64,000 nucleotides of DNA. It comes from Photobacterium rosenbergii (GTDB taxonomy: Bacteria > Pseudomonadota > Gammaproteobacteria > Enterobacterales > Vibrionaceae). The stretch covers positions 558,001-622,000 of the forward strand of contig NZ_PYMB01000001.1 in assembly GCF_003026455.1 (NCBI RefSeq). The letters are read 5' to 3'. The translations under genes were made by a program, and so were the position numbers. This document shows positions 36,778-44,831 of this stretch, piece after piece; position 1 is the first letter of the stretch, and each line of letters starts with the position of its first letter. The notes below the pieces were generated by a model. That model was not told where the DNA came from. It searched no databases and saw only the letters and a list, made by a program, of their open reading frames with translations.

Positions 36778-39700
36778 CTACTTATCCACACCAATCTGCT
36801 TTAAGAACATATTTTCCAGCTTTGATGCATTTATCATGTTCAACGTTTTTAGTAATGCTGGAATGTTTTCTTCTATGCTGAGGTTCAGATTAATCGGACG
36901 CCCGGATAAAACATCTGGGTTACGGCCCTTAAACTGTGATCTGGCACTCAGTTGTCCTTCTTTAGAATAGTCTAGATTAACCTTGAGCGAGTGGTAGTTA
37001 TAATTTTTGAGAATTTTGCTCACAACTAACAAGCTATTCTCACCCGCGGCTTCTACATTCTGATCGATGGCTGATCCTTCTTTGTATTTTAGGAGCCCGC
37101 CAGGGTATCGAGCATGAAGCTTTCCCTCTTTAATCACAGGGGCGCTTTGCTCAACCCCTAATGGCAGAACTCCATCTACGATGCCTGTCATCTCAATATC
37201 TTTTGCTTCTATTGCTTCTATCAACTTCTCTAGCTTCAGCCCATGAACCCGAAGAGGGCTTATTGGTATGTCTGCTAATGAATTGCTGACAACATTGTGT
37301 AAGCTAATATCACCACCAAGAAGGTAAGCTTTGGCCCTATGGAGTTTGTAGAACGGCTTTTGGCTATCAAACTCAAGTAGGGCGTAAAGGTTTTCTAACA
37401 AAATGCCTGCATGTAAGTAACTGACATGCAGGCTGATAGGTTGACGTGAGCGAATGCCATGATTGGAAATGTCGACAGTAAGCGACACATTGAGATCGGC
37501 ATAGTGGATATCATGGATATAGCCGCTCAAATTGTGGGTATATAAGCCAATCTGGCCTTTCCACTGGTTGTCTTTTATTGTCATTTTTGCATCAAAGCCC
37601 AGTGAACCCGCATAAATATCATGATCAACTGGCAATTTGGGGAGATAGTATTTCTTTAGAGATTGCTTACTGGAGAAAGGAATATCATTACGGTGTAACT
37701 CAATATTGGTCTGTTGCTGCTTTACCAAATAATCAATGGTATAGACAAACAATTTGGTATTGCGCTTATTTAAGATATTGCCTTTGAATTGGGCTTTGTT
37801 TGGCGTTACTTTGAGTTTACCTTCAGTGATGACACCAGGTAGGCGCTGGTTATTTTGATTTAGCGATAGATGAACCTGATACCCTGAGGAAACAGCATAA
37901 GCCGACTTGTCATCTGCAGAGAAATCTAGCTGTATATCAAGGTTGTTAATGACAGAGGAAAGTTGGCCGCTATAGCGTTGTACAGGTAATTGGCTAGTAT
38001 TTTTATTACGCCTTATTGCTGCAATTTCAGACTCAGTTGTGCCATCAGGCGTGATTAGCTTTAGCGCTGAAAGGTTATCGGCATTGACGACAATAGCATT
38101 TTTATTGTCGGTGAAAATGGAAAGCCTCGTCGTTTTGTCATACTGAAATGCTTGTCTGAGATTGACTGAGTTTGCTGTAATGTTGAGGTTGTCAGCGTCA
38201 GCTTCTATCCATTCTCCTTGGTGTTGAATACTCATACTACCAATATTGAGTTGGCTATCGAGTAATTGCATTTCAATTTTGTTATCAGTCCATTTTCCGG
38301 AGAGTACAGAGCGAACTTGCGTGTCTTGAATATTGATAGTTGGACTTGGAAATAGCTGGGGGATAACAGCGCTAATCAAGCTCTTTGCGTGACACTGTAA
38401 TGACTGGTCATCGTTCAAGAAAGGAATTTGACATTGTAACTGAGTAAAATCGACAGCCAAGTCATAGCCAAATTTATCGTTGTAAAAGTGTAACTGCTCG
38501 CTGCTCTTGTCGAGCCCTAGCGCAATATTGCCATTTCGATATTCAGCGTCGAACGTCAATGCGCCATCTGTGTTGAGCTGAAGCAAGGTTATCGCAGGCT
38601 TTATCTGCTTGTTTTGGCTAATTACTTGATGTTGGAAGGTGAAGCGATTGAGTTCAACGTTTACCTTTTCGGGTAAAACAACTTCCAATGCATAACTTGC
38701 GTGTTCAACATCGCGGAAATGGAAGGGATCGCCTTGCTGTTTTTCACTGTTATCTTTAAAAGCCAGTGAAGTTTGCTTGGCGGAGATGATAATGGGTTTG
38801 GTAAGTTCCGCGCTGGGGATATCGTAAAGCTTAAGTCGATCGGTAAGATCTTGAGTCCGTTTGAACTTTGCTTCGCAGTGAAACAGTTTAGGCAGTGGGC
38901 TGATAAAGTTGATATCAGCTTTACAATCTACTTTATTGCCTTTGGGGCCAACCACAGAGCCTTTAAAATCAGCTTCTTCAAGTGTGCGGTGTTTGATCAG
39001 GACATCGATATTGTAAGGATCACTTGGTCCAAGCGCTTTGCCTTTTAGATGTAATTTGGCTTGTTTATCGGGCCTGTTTTGACGAACCCTCGGTGTATCC
39101 AATACCAGTTTGGCATCCATGATAAGGTTGCCATAGGTAAAGTGGCTCACTTTTAAATGCTTGAGAGGGAGTTGCGCTAAATTGGCAATAGCATGCCCGA
39201 GATGCAAGCCCTCATGGGTTTCATCTGGTTTTTCAAGAAACTCAGGGAGTTCGGTTGGCTGTGCAAAACGGAGTTGTTCCGCTAGCAGGCGCATGCTCTT
39301 GGTTGGTTCGTTAAGATCGACCGTTAATGCAATATCATTCCCATGTTGTTCGAAGTCTTCTAGATCTATTTGCCATTGAGGGGTGAGTTTATCTATATGG
39401 ACGGCAAGTGGTGTTTTATCCTGTTGCCAACTGAGTGAAAAATGCCCATTGGTAAAACCTATTGGGTAGATGTTCTGGCCAATATCTTGTGGCAGAAATA
39501 GTTCTAAATCCGAAGAGCCAATAATGCCGGTAAGGGTGACAAAGGGATCGGTTGTCAGTACAAGCTGTAAATCATTGACCTGCTGGGGGACTTGGGTACC
39601 AACTGTATTTTCGATAGCGACAGAAGCCTTTTCACTGTGAGCACTAAATACGTATGGGGCGGAAAGGTCGGTAAGATTAAAGGTTATATCATTGAAAATA

Positions 39701-40092
39701 ATGTCATTGATCTGAAGCCCATGCGGTTTTATGGCATTTTGGATTTCAGGCGCCAAACGCACGACAGTGTGCGGAGAAAGTAATCGCCATGATGAGGTTG
39801 AAATTGCACTTTTGTCATCAGCAAAGTGCTCCAAAGATAGCTTCTTAATGGTAATTGCTGTTTTCTTAACGGAAATAGAAAGCTCGTCAATTTGAATGCG
39901 CTTACCAACATGGATTCCAGAAATAGCATTGATTTCAATTCCCTTTGACGCCAGCCATGGGGGAATGAAAACAGCAAGCATGACAATGGCGAAGACAACA
40001 AAGAACAAACCATAGGTGAACAAGCGAACATACCGGTAGCGGCTGGGCTTGGAGGGTGCTGGATTGTTCTTGTTGCCTACAGCATTATTCAT
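36778..40092 (-). CDS. ydbH: YdbH, AsmA-like intermembrane lipid transport protein
   Basis: A 1104-residue protein anchored by one N-terminal helix (about 25-50). The rest is a long repeating beta-strand region typical of AsmA-like proteins that form a hydrophobic groove through the periplasm. The C-terminal DUF-type segment (PLRVHGLKLEKLIEAIEAKDIEMTGIVDGVLPL) is diagnostic of YdbH. With TamB and YhdP it provides phospholipid flow to the outer membrane. It is longer than E. coli YdbH (879). First gene of the operon; ynbE and ydbL follow. Confidence 0.9.
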   Translation of the reverse strand: MNNAVGNKNNPAPSKPSRYRYVRLFTYGLFFVVFAIVMLAVFIPPWLASKGIEINAISGIHVGKRIQIDELSISVKKTAITIKKLSLEHFADDKSAISTSSWRLLSPHTVVRLAPEIQNAIKPHGLQINDIIFNDITFNLTDLSAPYVFSAHSEKASVAIENTVGTQVPQQVNDLQLVLTTDPFVTLTGIIGSSDLELFLPQDIGQNIYPIGFTNGHFSLSWQQDKTPLAVHIDKLTPQWQIDLEDFEQHGNDIALTVDLNEPTKSMRLLAEQLRFAQPTELPEFLEKPDETHEGLHLGHAIANLAQLPLKHLKVSHFTYGNLIMDAKLVLDTPRVRQNRPDKQAKLHLKGKALGPSDPYNIDVLIKHRTLEEADFKGSVVGPKGNKVDCKADINFISPLPKLFHCEAKFKRTQDLTDRLKLYDIPSAELTKPIIISAKQTSLAFKDNSEKQQGDPFHFRDVEHASYALEVVLPEKVNVELNRFTFQHQVISQNKQIKPAITLLQLNTDGALTFDAEYRNGNIALGLDKSSEQLHFYNDKFGYDLAVDFTQLQCQIPFLNDDQSLQCHAKSLISAVIPQLFPSPTINIQDTQVRSVLSGKWTDNKIEMQLLDSQLNIGSMSIQHQGEWIEADADNLNITANSVNLRQAFQYDKTTRLSIFTDNKNAIVVNADNLSALKLITPDGTTESEIAAIRRNKNTSQLPVQRYSGQLSSVINNLDIQLDFSADDKSAYAVSSGYQVHLSLNQNNQRLPGVITEGKLKVTPNKAQFKGNILNKRNTKLFVYTIDYLVKQQQTNIELHRNDIPFSSKQSLKKYYLPKLPVDHDIYAGSLGFDAKMTIKDNQWKGQIGLYTHNLSGYIHDIHYADLNVSLTVDISNHGIRSRQPISLHVSYLHAGILLENLYALLEFDSQKPFYKLHRAKAYLLGGDISLHNVVSNSLADIPISPLRVHGLKLEKLIEAIEAKDIEMTGIVDGVLPLGVEQSAPVIKEGKLHARYPGGLLKYKEGSAIDQNVEAAGENSLLVVSKILKNYNYHSLKVNLDYSKEGQLSARSQFKGRNPDVLSGRPINLNLSIEENIPALLKTLNMINASKLENMFLKQIGVDK

Positions 40093-40481
40093 ACGGCTAT
40101 ATTTATCTGACCAACATAAATGTTATATGACAATTCTAAGCATAATCGTTAGCGAGAAAGTTGTTATAAATATTGGATAAATCAAGCACTTCGAGAACAA
40201 ACAAGCAGTGGTTGATTCTACTGCATGTGAATATATCTACTCATCTAGTATAAAATTTTGCCATTTTTTGAAGTCGCTGAAATGCAGTGATTTTTTTATT
40301 GTTTTTTTACCTTGCTTTACCTGACATCACTCATGTTTGCAGGTGCTGATTTGATGTTATTCACTGGATTTTTGCTCATGTTTGGTTGAATTACCTGATT
40401 GGTTGTTTTGGGTAGGTTGATTGTTTGTGACAAAACTGAGACAAAGTGGGGACAATAAAAGAAAATCATCAGGATGTGATT
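40093..40481. other. Divergent intergenic region ydbH / NRAMP-like gene
   Basis: The 389-bp AT-rich gap must hold two promoters. It includes a long T-rich run around 40290-40310. I see no convincing riboswitch, inverted repeat or known operator. Confidence 0.3.
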
Positions 40482-41759
40482 ATGTCAGAAACCTCTCCAA
40501 TACAGCCATCTCCCTCAGGACCAATCTCAATGGGTAAGCTAATCCGCTCGCTGGGTCCCGGTGTAATGATGGCAACCGCAGCTGTTGGTGGCTCCCATTT
40601 AGTTGCCTCGACCAAGGCTGGTGCAATTTACGGATGGCAGCTCGCCGCATTGATTTTGCTGGTAAACCTCTTGAAATACCCATTTTTCCGAGCTGGCGTC
40701 CAATACACGATGGGAACAGGCAATAGCTTGGTACAGGGCTATGACGGGATGGGCCGTGGCTACCTTTGGGTGTTTACAGGGCTTAGCTTAATCTCTGGAG
40801 TGGTGAATACTGCAGCCTTGCTTTTGTTTAGTGCCAGTTTATTAGGTTACTTCCTACCATTTAGCCTGTCGCTACCAGTGCTATCAGGTATTGTTGTCGT
40901 GGCCTGTCTGGTGATTTTGATGGCTGGACATTATAAGGCTCTTGATAGTTTGTCTAAGGTCATTATGGCCGTCTTGGTGATAGCGACTCTCTCTGCAGTA
41001 GTTATTGCGGCAGGCAAGGGCAGCGTCGCTCCTGCAGACTTTGAAGCGCCTTCAGCATGGTCTATTGCGTCTATTGGCTTCATCGTTGTGATGATGGGTT
41101 GGATGCCGGCACCGATTGAAATTTCATGCCTGACTTCATTGTGGCTTAAGAGCCAACGCAAAGAACAAAAGGTCACGACGGATTCCGCATTATTTGATTT
41201 TAATGTTGGCTATATCGGGACGGCTGTACTGGCAATTGTGTTTCTTTCTCTCGGTGCGTTGGTACTACATGGAAATGGTACGGAGCTAAAAGCATCGGGT
41301 ATTGGCTTTTCCCATCAACTGGTAAGCATGTATGCGTCAACCATTGGTGAATGGTCTCGCTACTTGATTGCTGTCGTGGCCTTCTTCTGTATTTTCGGCA
41401 GTACGATTACCGTTATTGACGGCTATGCCCGTTCACTGGCAGAAGCACAATCTCTTCTGCAATCTAAGCCTGTAGGGCAACGTGCATTCCATAATGGTTG
41501 GATGGTATTTATTGCGATTTCAGCGATGGGGATCATCTTGTTCTTCAGTTCGGCTTTGATGCCAATGCTCGATTTCGCCATGGTGCTGGCATTTATGACT
41601 ACGCCTGTCTTTGCCTTGTTGAACTACCAACTAGTGTCTAAGGCAAACCTACCAAAGGCACTTCAGTGGTCCAAGCAAATGAAAGTCTTGTCTTGGGTTG
41701 GCCTCACATACCTGTTTGGTTTCCTAGCAGTATTCATTTGGTGGAAATGGTTGATGTAA
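40482..41759 (+). CDS. NRAMP-family transporter with altered metal-site motifs
   Basis: A 425-residue inner-membrane protein with about 11 helices. The first helix region LGPGVMMATAAVGGSHLVASTKAGAIYGWQL is clearly of the NRAMP fold. In manganese/iron NRAMPs the first helix carries DPGN and the sixth A-x-x-MPH. Here they read GPGV (about 25-28) and GWMPAP (about 206-211), so the metal-coordinating Asp, Asn and His positions are changed. Divergent NRAMP relatives are known that transport magnesium, aluminium or other solutes. The substrate is open. I use the ATG at 40482, which has an AGGAT site. Confidence 0.82.
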   Translation: MSETSPIQPSPSGPISMGKLIRSLGPGVMMATAAVGGSHLVASTKAGAIYGWQLAALILLVNLLKYPFFRAGVQYTMGTGNSLVQGYDGMGRGYLWVFTGLSLISGVVNTAALLLFSASLLGYFLPFSLSLPVLSGIVVVACLVILMAGHYKALDSLSKVIMAVLVIATLSAVVIAAGKGSVAPADFEAPSAWSIASIGFIVVMMGWMPAPIEISCLTSLWLKSQRKEQKVTTDSALFDFNVGYIGTAVLAIVFLSLGALVLHGNGTELKASGIGFSHQLVSMYASTIGEWSRYLIAVVAFFCIFGSTITVIDGYARSLAEAQSLLQSKPVGQRAFHNGWMVFIAISAMGIILFFSSALMPMLDFAMVLAFMTTPVFALLNYQLVSKANLPKALQWSKQMKVLSWVGLTYLFGFLAVFIWWKWLM

Positions 41760-41775
41760 TCTGAAATAAAAAAGA

Positions 41776-41806
41776 GCCGGATACAGACAGGACGTAGGTA
41801 TCCGGC
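41776..41806 (-). terminator. Hairpin between NRAMP-like gene and 41872-42228 gene
   Basis: GCCGGATAC pairs with GTATCCGGC around a 13-base loop. Six As lie on its left, so it acts best as a terminator for leftward transcripts. It may also define the 3' end of the NRAMP transcript. Confidence 0.6.
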
Positions 41807-41871
41807 AGATTCCATATTGGTTGGTGAGTTATAGTTATAAAAATAAGGTTTATTAGCGACTAAAGAGGTTG

Positions 41872-42228
41872 TTAACCGGCCAAAGCTGGGTCACTCAACA
41901 CTTCATCTTCTGTTTTAGGCTGGCTAATATTTTTCTTGTTCGGAACGGTCAACTCATGGTTGATCAGTGCAATCCCATCGATAAGTGCGTCATGCACATT
42001 ATCAGTTTGACCCGCCTCAAGTGCATGCAAAGCCCTAAATAATGTCTTCTGTAACTCAAGCACCTGTTCGTTTGCGTTATCCAGTTCGATAGCCTCAAGT
42101 GAAATGAGGTCATTGAGATGTTTTGCTGAACCTGGCTTAGGTGCTGATAATTGACTGGCGATAACTTGGGAGGTGCACAATTTCAAGTAAGAGAGACTTT
42201 GGGTTAGCGACTGCGAGGGTTTATCCAT
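41872..42228 (-). CDS. Hypothetical cytoplasmic protein
   Basis: A 118-residue soluble, mostly helical, acidic protein with no signal peptide, Cys cluster or membrane segment. A central Leu/Ala/Glu-rich portion (about 40-95) looks able to form a helical bundle. I do not recognise the family. It has a single-gene context and a weak upstream AAGGAG-like site (CAAGGAGTTTTCGG before ATG). Confidence 0.6.
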   Translation of the reverse strand: MDKPSQSLTQSLSYLKLCTSQVIASQLSAPKPGSAKHLNDLISLEAIELDNANEQVLELQKTLFRALHALEAGQTDNVHDALIDGIALINHELTVPNKKNISQPKTEDEVLSDPALAG

Positions 42229-42331
42229 CCGAAAACTCCTTGATGTTTCATCATGCTATGTAGGCATTGCATGAGAATGTCCGTTATTGAGGGTAATAAT
42301 TAATAATAAAGGTTTGTTTTTTAAGGTTTAT

Positions 42332-42481
42332 ATGAAATCTAATTCATTGGGCGTTAAGAAAACTTGGCTTAGATCAATTTGCGCGAAAACTCACTGGGAT
42401 AACTGGATGGCTTTAGTCATTTTTATGACTAACTTATCAAGTTGGTATGAAAATATACCGGGGATATACAAAACATTTTGA
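42332..42481 (+). CDS. Possible small protein
   Basis: A 49-codon frame starting at an ATG with AAGG five bases upstream. The product is basic at its N-terminus and has one hydrophobic stretch (WMALVIFMTNL). No homologue is recognised. It may be chance. Confidence 0.35.
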   Translation: MKSNSLGVKKTWLRSICAKTHWDNWMALVIFMTNLSSWYENIPGIYKTF

Positions 42482-42504
42482 ATGGTTATTCTGTAGCGTG
42501 AATA

Positions 42505-42527
42505 AGGCGTGTTATGGAAACACGCCT
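42505..42527 (-). terminator. Hairpin downstream of the DUF4344 gene
   Basis: AGGCGTGTT pairs perfectly with AACACGCCT around a five-base loop. No T-run follows. It lies 33 bp past the stop codon of the leftward metallopeptidase gene. Confidence 0.5.
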
Positions 42528-42559
42528 GAGGCTAAGCTAGTTTGGAATGATTTGATATT

Positions 42560-43399
42560 TTAACCGTTATTGAGATAGCTTTCCCAACTCGCAGAGACAC
42601 GATCAAATTCCTCAATACAGATATCTTCACGTTCAGTCTTCACATCCGCTTCAAGATCTTGGAACAGTGTCTCATGCTTATCGGGATCACTTCCAAATAT
42701 AAGGCATAATCCATAGAAGTATCGTTGGATATCCAGACTGTGTTCATCAATAAAATCTAAGTCATCAAAGCTTTCGATTTGCTGATCTTCAATAGCGAAT
42801 AAAGTGGCTGCATGTATCGCTTGTCTATCACCATTTTCAACGTAATTGAGCATCAGCACATTGGCGAAGCTATCTGCAGCATCTTCCTCTTTGCCAAGAA
42901 TAGGGATTTGGTTAATTGCGATATAGGCGTGTCCAATCTCATGAAGCAAGGTATGTAACAGGGCCCCTTCAGTTGCCTCAAACACATACTGGTTGTCAGA
43001 TTCGGATAACTCAGATTGTTCATCTGCATCACTGATATCTGCTGAAAAGTGGTCAATCATTTCACGCCAAAAATAATAAGGGATCTCAATTTGATTTGAT
43101 TCAGGATCGTATAAGGGACCATCTTGCGTACCAAAAACAATATTGACTGGCTTAACAAGATTAATTGTAGAATCAGACAAGGCTTGAACTGTCTCGAGGG
43201 CATCGGTTTGCCTTATTTCTTGAATCGTTTGTTGGTCGAGAGTATTCACACTTGGGATAAAAGTGAAACGAATGGAAGGAAGTTCATCACTCAGCGCCCG
43301 GTTGGGAAGAAGGCAGGCAAGGCCTGTAAATAGCAACACGATGAAAAGAAAAAGACCATTGTGGTTAGTTTGAGTGTGAATATTGGTTGAGGTGTCCAT
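42560..43399 (-). CDS. DUF4344-type putative metallopeptidase, secreted
   Basis: A 279-residue protein with an N-terminal hydrophobic segment (about 15-37) that is a signal peptide or anchor. The zinc-binding motif HEIGH (within LLHEIGHAYIAINQIPILGKEEDAADSFAN) is of the HExxH gluzincin type, with the acidic EEDAAD stretch as the likely third ligand. DUF4344 proteins are secreted or periplasmic metallopeptidases of unknown substrate. The acidic composition is high. It is divergent from the YhaJ-like gene. Confidence 0.78.
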   Translation of the reverse strand: MDTSTNIHTQTNHNGLFLFIVLLFTGLACLLPNRALSDELPSIRFTFIPSVNTLDQQTIQEIRQTDALETVQALSDSTINLVKPVNIVFGTQDGPLYDPESNQIEIPYYFWREMIDHFSADISDADEQSELSESDNQYVFEATEGALLHTLLHEIGHAYIAINQIPILGKEEDAADSFANVLMLNYVENGDRQAIHAATLFAIEDQQIESFDDLDFIDEHSLDIQRYFYGLCLIFGSDPDKHETLFQDLEADVKTEREDICIEEFDRVSASWESYLNNG

Positions 43400-43578
43400 G
43401 TACGATTCCTTTCTGTTTTACGATTGCTGATGAGTATGGTTCATCGGCATAGGAGTTAGAGTGATCTTAACGCTATTACATGAAAAATTAGCAATAAATT
43501 ATAGATTTGCTTTAAAAGGACAGATAAGGTGAAACATCAATATCTATTTATTGATGACTATAAAAACAAGGAGAAAAG

Positions 43579-44475
43579 GTGAACAAGCTATTGTCTTTTG
43601 AAGCTTTGATGGTGTTAGACGCTATTGAGCGAAGAGGAAGTTTTGCCGCGGCATCGGAAGAATTAGGCAGAGCGCCTTCATCTTTGAGTTATCAGGTTCA
43701 AAAACTCGAGCAAGATTTAGATTTAGTGATTTTTGATCGCTCTGGTCATAAAGCTGTATTTACCAAGGCTGGTCATCTGTTACTAGAAAGAGGGCGGATG
43801 TTATTAACAGCGGCTGACGAGATGATTGCTGATGCCAGCGCTTTGGCACATGGTTGGGAGCTGGATATTACCATCGCTTATGACGGCTTGGTAAAAGTTG
43901 ACGCTCTATTCCCGCTGGTGGAAGGGCTTGCTCAACAAAGTAAAACCCGTGTCCGTTTTCAGGAAGAGATATTAGCAGGATGTTGGGAAGCGTTGGCTCA
44001 AGATCGCGCAGATATCCTAATTGCTCCAGCTCCTACAGTAGCTCCACCGGAAGCTAAGATTCAAACACTTGGCACCATTGATACAATCTGGGTTGCTCAC
44101 CCCGATCACCCAATTCACAAGCATAAATACCCGCTAGATCCAATGATTAGAAAGCAATACAGGGGAATTGCGGTTGCAGATACGGCAAGGAATTTGCCTC
44201 CTATTACCTACAATATTCTCGATGATCAACCCTTACTGACGGTATCGTCAATGCATGACAAGTTGCTTGCTTTAAAAGCGGGGCTAGGGATCGCTACGAT
44301 GTCATACAGTTATGCCAAAGACGCGATTGAAAGCGGTGAGTTGGTGGTTATTGGAGATGATCCAGTGCATGAGCTTGAATTAGTGATCGCTTGGAATAGA
44401 AGTCGAATGGGTAAAGCAAAATCTTGGTGTATTCAGCACATTACATCACTTTGGAAAAAGCAGGCTAACCAATAA
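43579..44475 (+). CDS. LysR-family regulator, YhaJ-like
   Basis: A 298-residue transcription factor starting at GTG with AAGGAG five bases upstream. The N-terminal helix-turn-helix (LMVLDAIERRGSFAAASEELGRAPSSLSYQVQKLEQDLDLVIFDRSGHKAVFT) and the effector domain sequence YRGIAVADTARNLPP closely resemble E. coli YhaJ, which senses aromatic compounds and regulates virulence and quinol genes. The target here is unknown. The closest neighbour is the divergent metallopeptidase gene. Confidence 0.85.
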   Translation: MNKLLSFEALMVLDAIERRGSFAAASEELGRAPSSLSYQVQKLEQDLDLVIFDRSGHKAVFTKAGHLLLERGRMLLTAADEMIADASALAHGWELDITIAYDGLVKVDALFPLVEGLAQQSKTRVRFQEEILAGCWEALAQDRADILIAPAPTVAPPEAKIQTLGTIDTIWVAHPDHPIHKHKYPLDPMIRKQYRGIAVADTARNLPPITYNILDDQPLLTVSSMHDKLLALKAGLGIATMSYSYAKDAIESGELVVIGDDPVHELELVIAWNRSRMGKAKSWCIQHITSLWKKQANQ

Positions 44476-44594
44476 GTCACAATGCAAACGGCATAGCCCT
44501 GTCTGTTTTTTGTACGTTTTGTCATGGGTTGGCGTAAAAAGGTAAGTCGAGATTTCTGTAGTGAATATCATGCAACCTCTACTTAGGAGGATGC

Positions 44595-44831
44595 ATGAAA
44601 TTTAAAACAACAGAACTTTTAGATGATTTTGACCATTGTGAATATCTCAAGACCTTCATGGCCGATCTGCAATTTGCTATCGACGAACAGGACTGGGATG
44701 TCGCTATTGATTTTGCACAGAATCTGTTAGCGACAGTTATCGTCCTGAAGGAAGAAGAGGCAACAACATCTCAACGATACCATCCTCCATCTGAATATCG
44801 ATCTCGAACCCAACTTTTTGGGCAAGCATGA
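44595..44831 (+). CDS. Small acidic protein, 3' end antisense to patZ
   Basis: A 78-residue acidic, helical protein of unknown family. It is supported by a strong AGGAGG site. The first 47 codons lie in intergenic DNA. The last 95 bp overlap the 3' end of the convergent patZ gene on the other strand. Codons in the overlap are constrained by patZ, and the tail (RYHPPSEYRSRTQLFGQA) looks less ordered, so the true gene could once have been shorter. No homologue recognised. Confidence 0.55.
   Translation: MKFKTTELLDDFDHCEYLKTFMADLQFAIDEQDWDVAIDFAQNLLATVIVLKEEEATTSQRYHPPSEYRSRTQLFGQA

Larger units (their letters stand above)
42229..42559. other. Intergenic region with a possible small gene
   Basis: The 331-bp stretch holds the leftward promoter of the 41872-42228 gene, a possible 49-codon gene (42332-42481) and a hairpin at 42505-42527. 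Nothing else is recognised. Confidence 0.3.
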
